Shown in pieces: positions 13,446-14,570 of a stretch of 14,570 nt of DNA (positions are counted from its first letter, which is position 1; every line of letters begins with the position of its first letter). This stretch comes from Bacillota bacterium (GTDB lineage Bacteria > Bacillota_E > JAJZYS01 > JAJYTV01). The stretch lies in NCBI GenBank assembly GCA_021845645.1, contig JAJZVM010000097.1, forward strand, positions 1 to 14,570, read 5' to 3'. A program made the position numbers and the translations under genes. The notes under the pieces were generated by a model, which was given only the letters and a program-made list of their open reading frames with translations, was not told the DNA's origin and ran no database searches.

Positions 13446-13451
13446 CCCGCC
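13436..13451. terminator. Perfect palindrome at a convergent gene junction
   Basis: GGCGGGCTAGCCCGCC is a perfect 16-bp palindrome (6-bp GC stem, CTAG loop). It includes the TAG stop of the CopD-like gene (13443-13445) and the first base of the opposite gene's stop. No T-run follows on either strand, so it may be only a weak bidirectional terminator. Confidence 0.4.
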
Positions 13452-14569
13452 TAGTCCTGGCGGCGTCCGCTCAGGAGACTGAGCAGCCAAGCGACGGACA
13501 GCACGCCGGCCGCGCCGAGCGCTACGCCTGACCAGCCATGGCCTTCCCACATCAGGCCGAGCAGGGTGCCGCCGAGGCTCGAGCCGAGGTAGTAGCAGAG
13601 CAGGTACAGCGTCGAGGCGTGGCCGCGACGGGTGCCGGCGCGCTCCGAGACGAGGGTCGAGGCGGCCGCGTGGCTGCCGAAGAAGCCGAAGGTGAAGATG
13701 GCGACCGCACCGAGGCGGAGGACAAGCGGTTGCGCCAGCGACGCCAACACGGCGAGCAGCGTCAGCGAGATCGACCAGAACAGCACGGGGCTCCGGCCAC
13801 GCCGGTCCGCGAGTCCGCCGAGCACGAACGAGCTTACGGAACCGAGCAGGTAGAAGAGATACACGAGGCTCGAGGCGCCCAGGCCGAGATGATAGGACGG
13901 CCCGACCAGCAGGAAGCCGAGATAGTTGTAGACGCCGACGAACGATGCCATGAGCAGGCCGCCGATGAGGGCGAGGGGCAGAATGCCCGGGTCGGCCGCC
14001 AGCGACCAGATGTCCCGCAGAGCGCCCAGCAGCGGTGGGCGGCGTTCGGACGCGTTGCGTGACGGCGGCAGGAGGCGCTGCGTCAAGGCGCTCAGGACGA
14101 GGACGAGGATGCCGAGTCCGGCGAGGGCCCAGCGCCAGTCCAGGGCCTGCGCGGTGAACCCTACCGCCAGGCGGCCGCTCATCCCTCCGATCGAGTTTCC
14201 GGCGATGTAGAGGCCCATGGCCCCACCGAGGGCCTGCGGACGCACTTCCTCGCCCAGGTAGGTCATGGCCGTGGCCGGGACCCCGGCGAGCGTGAGTCCT
14301 TGGAGGAAGCGCCACGCGGCAAGCAGAGCGAAGTTCGGCGCGAAAGCGATCGCGGGCGCCAGGGCGCTTGACGCCCAGAGTGCGGCCAGAATCGCGGGGC
14401 GTCGGCCATAGCGGTCCGAGATCAGGCTCCAGAGCGGCAGGCCGAGGGTTAGGCCGGCGGTCGCCAGGGAGACGCTGAGGCTCGCCGCCGTCGGACCGAG
14501 CCGGAAAGTCCCGGCAAGCGACGGCAGGAGCGGCTGCGTGCTGTAGAGGAGCGCGAATTTGACTAGCGC
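13451..14569 (-). CDS. MFS transporter (YnfM-like), N-terminus outside the window
   Basis: 372 residues are visible, open to the right edge; perhaps 20-30 N-terminal residues are missing compared with the usual 400. The visible start is KFALLYSTQPLLPSLA, the first transmembrane segment of YnfM/arabinose-efflux-type MFS proteins. The sequence then carries LISDRYGRRPAIL (motif A), FLQGLTLAGVPATAMTYL and AMGLYIAGNSIGGMSGR, all typical of this group, and a second-half motif A GGLADRRGRSPVL. About 12 transmembrane segments are expected. Role: proton-driven efflux of an unknown small molecule. An internal ATG at 14266 lies in the middle of TM4 and is not the start. The 3' end lies five bases from the convergent CopD-like gene. 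Confidence 0.88.
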   Translation of the reverse strand, partial: ALVKFALLYSTQPLLPSLAGTFRLGPTAASLSVSLATAGLTLGLPLWSLISDRYGRRPAILAALWASSALAPAIAFAPNFALLAAWRFLQGLTLAGVPATAMTYLGEEVRPQALGGAMGLYIAGNSIGGMSGRLAVGFTAQALDWRWALAGLGILVLVLSALTQRLLPPSRNASERRPPLLGALRDIWSLAADPGILPLALIGGLLMASFVGVYNYLGFLLVGPSYHLGLGASSLVYLFYLLGSVSSFVLGGLADRRGRSPVLFWSISLTLLAVLASLAQPLVLRLGAVAIFTFGFFGSHAAASTLVSERAGTRRGHASTLYLLCYYLGSSLGGTLLGLMWEGHGWSGVALGAAGVLSVAWLLSLLSGRRQD

Positions 14570-14570
14570 C

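Noticed and set aside
11928..14315. 795-codon minus-strand open frame
   Set aside because: It runs antisense to the PolX-like and CopD-like genes and out of frame with the MFS gene. Composition is Arg/His/Pro-rich without domain similarity.

Overview
This window is GC-rich bacterial chromosome with tightly packed genes, strong AGGAGG-type ribosome binding sites and frequent GTG/TTG starts. A T-box leader, a LytS/LytR pair, an MntR-type regulator and an archaeal/genomic-type aspartyl-tRNA synthetase together suggest a high-GC Bacillota lineage (for example near Symbiobacterium, Thermaerobacter or Sulfobacillus). This placement is an inference; no rRNA or other firm marker is present.

Layout. 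1-433 (+): the end of an M1-family aminopeptidase. 551-2412 (+): a two-gene LytS/LytR-type two-component system whose kinase has no membrane sensor domain. 2428-4733 (-): a three-gene metal operon, MntR-like regulator, then a divergent Nramp-family transporter, then a small single-pass membrane protein. Its promoter and a palindromic operator are visible at 4755-4813. 4925-5857 (+): a VOC-GNAT fusion protein. 5859-8170 (-): a MarR-type regulator overlapping an ABC exporter gene, with a near-perfect 17-bp operator just upstream (8199-8215). 8271-9512 (-): an MFS efflux protein preceded by three alternating GGTACAG half-sites. 9621-10919 (-): AspRS under a T-box riboswitch (about 10940-11167) with an apparent GAC (Asp) specifier and an extended -10 promoter. 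11250-12854 (+): a PolX-like protein with an intact PHP nuclease domain but an apparently dead polymerase core. 12927-13445 (+): a CopD-like small membrane protein. 13451-14569 (-): an MFS transporter that runs off the right edge.

How the genes work together. Most of the window is independent short transcription units, several ending convergently within a few bases of each other. Two convergent junctions carry hairpins that include both stop codons. The coherent modules are the metal-uptake operon with its own repressor, the MarR/ABC drug-export cassette with its own operator, the LytSR pair, and the tRNA-sensing AspRS leader. No CRISPR array, insertion sequence, phage gene, tRNA or rRNA was seen. 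No wholly new multi-gene system is evident. The best leads are the PolX-like protein without catalytic aspartates, the Nramp protein lacking the usual metal-binding Asn and Met together with its coupled small partner, and a T-box whose tRNA-binding sequence can also pair with the start region of its own gene.
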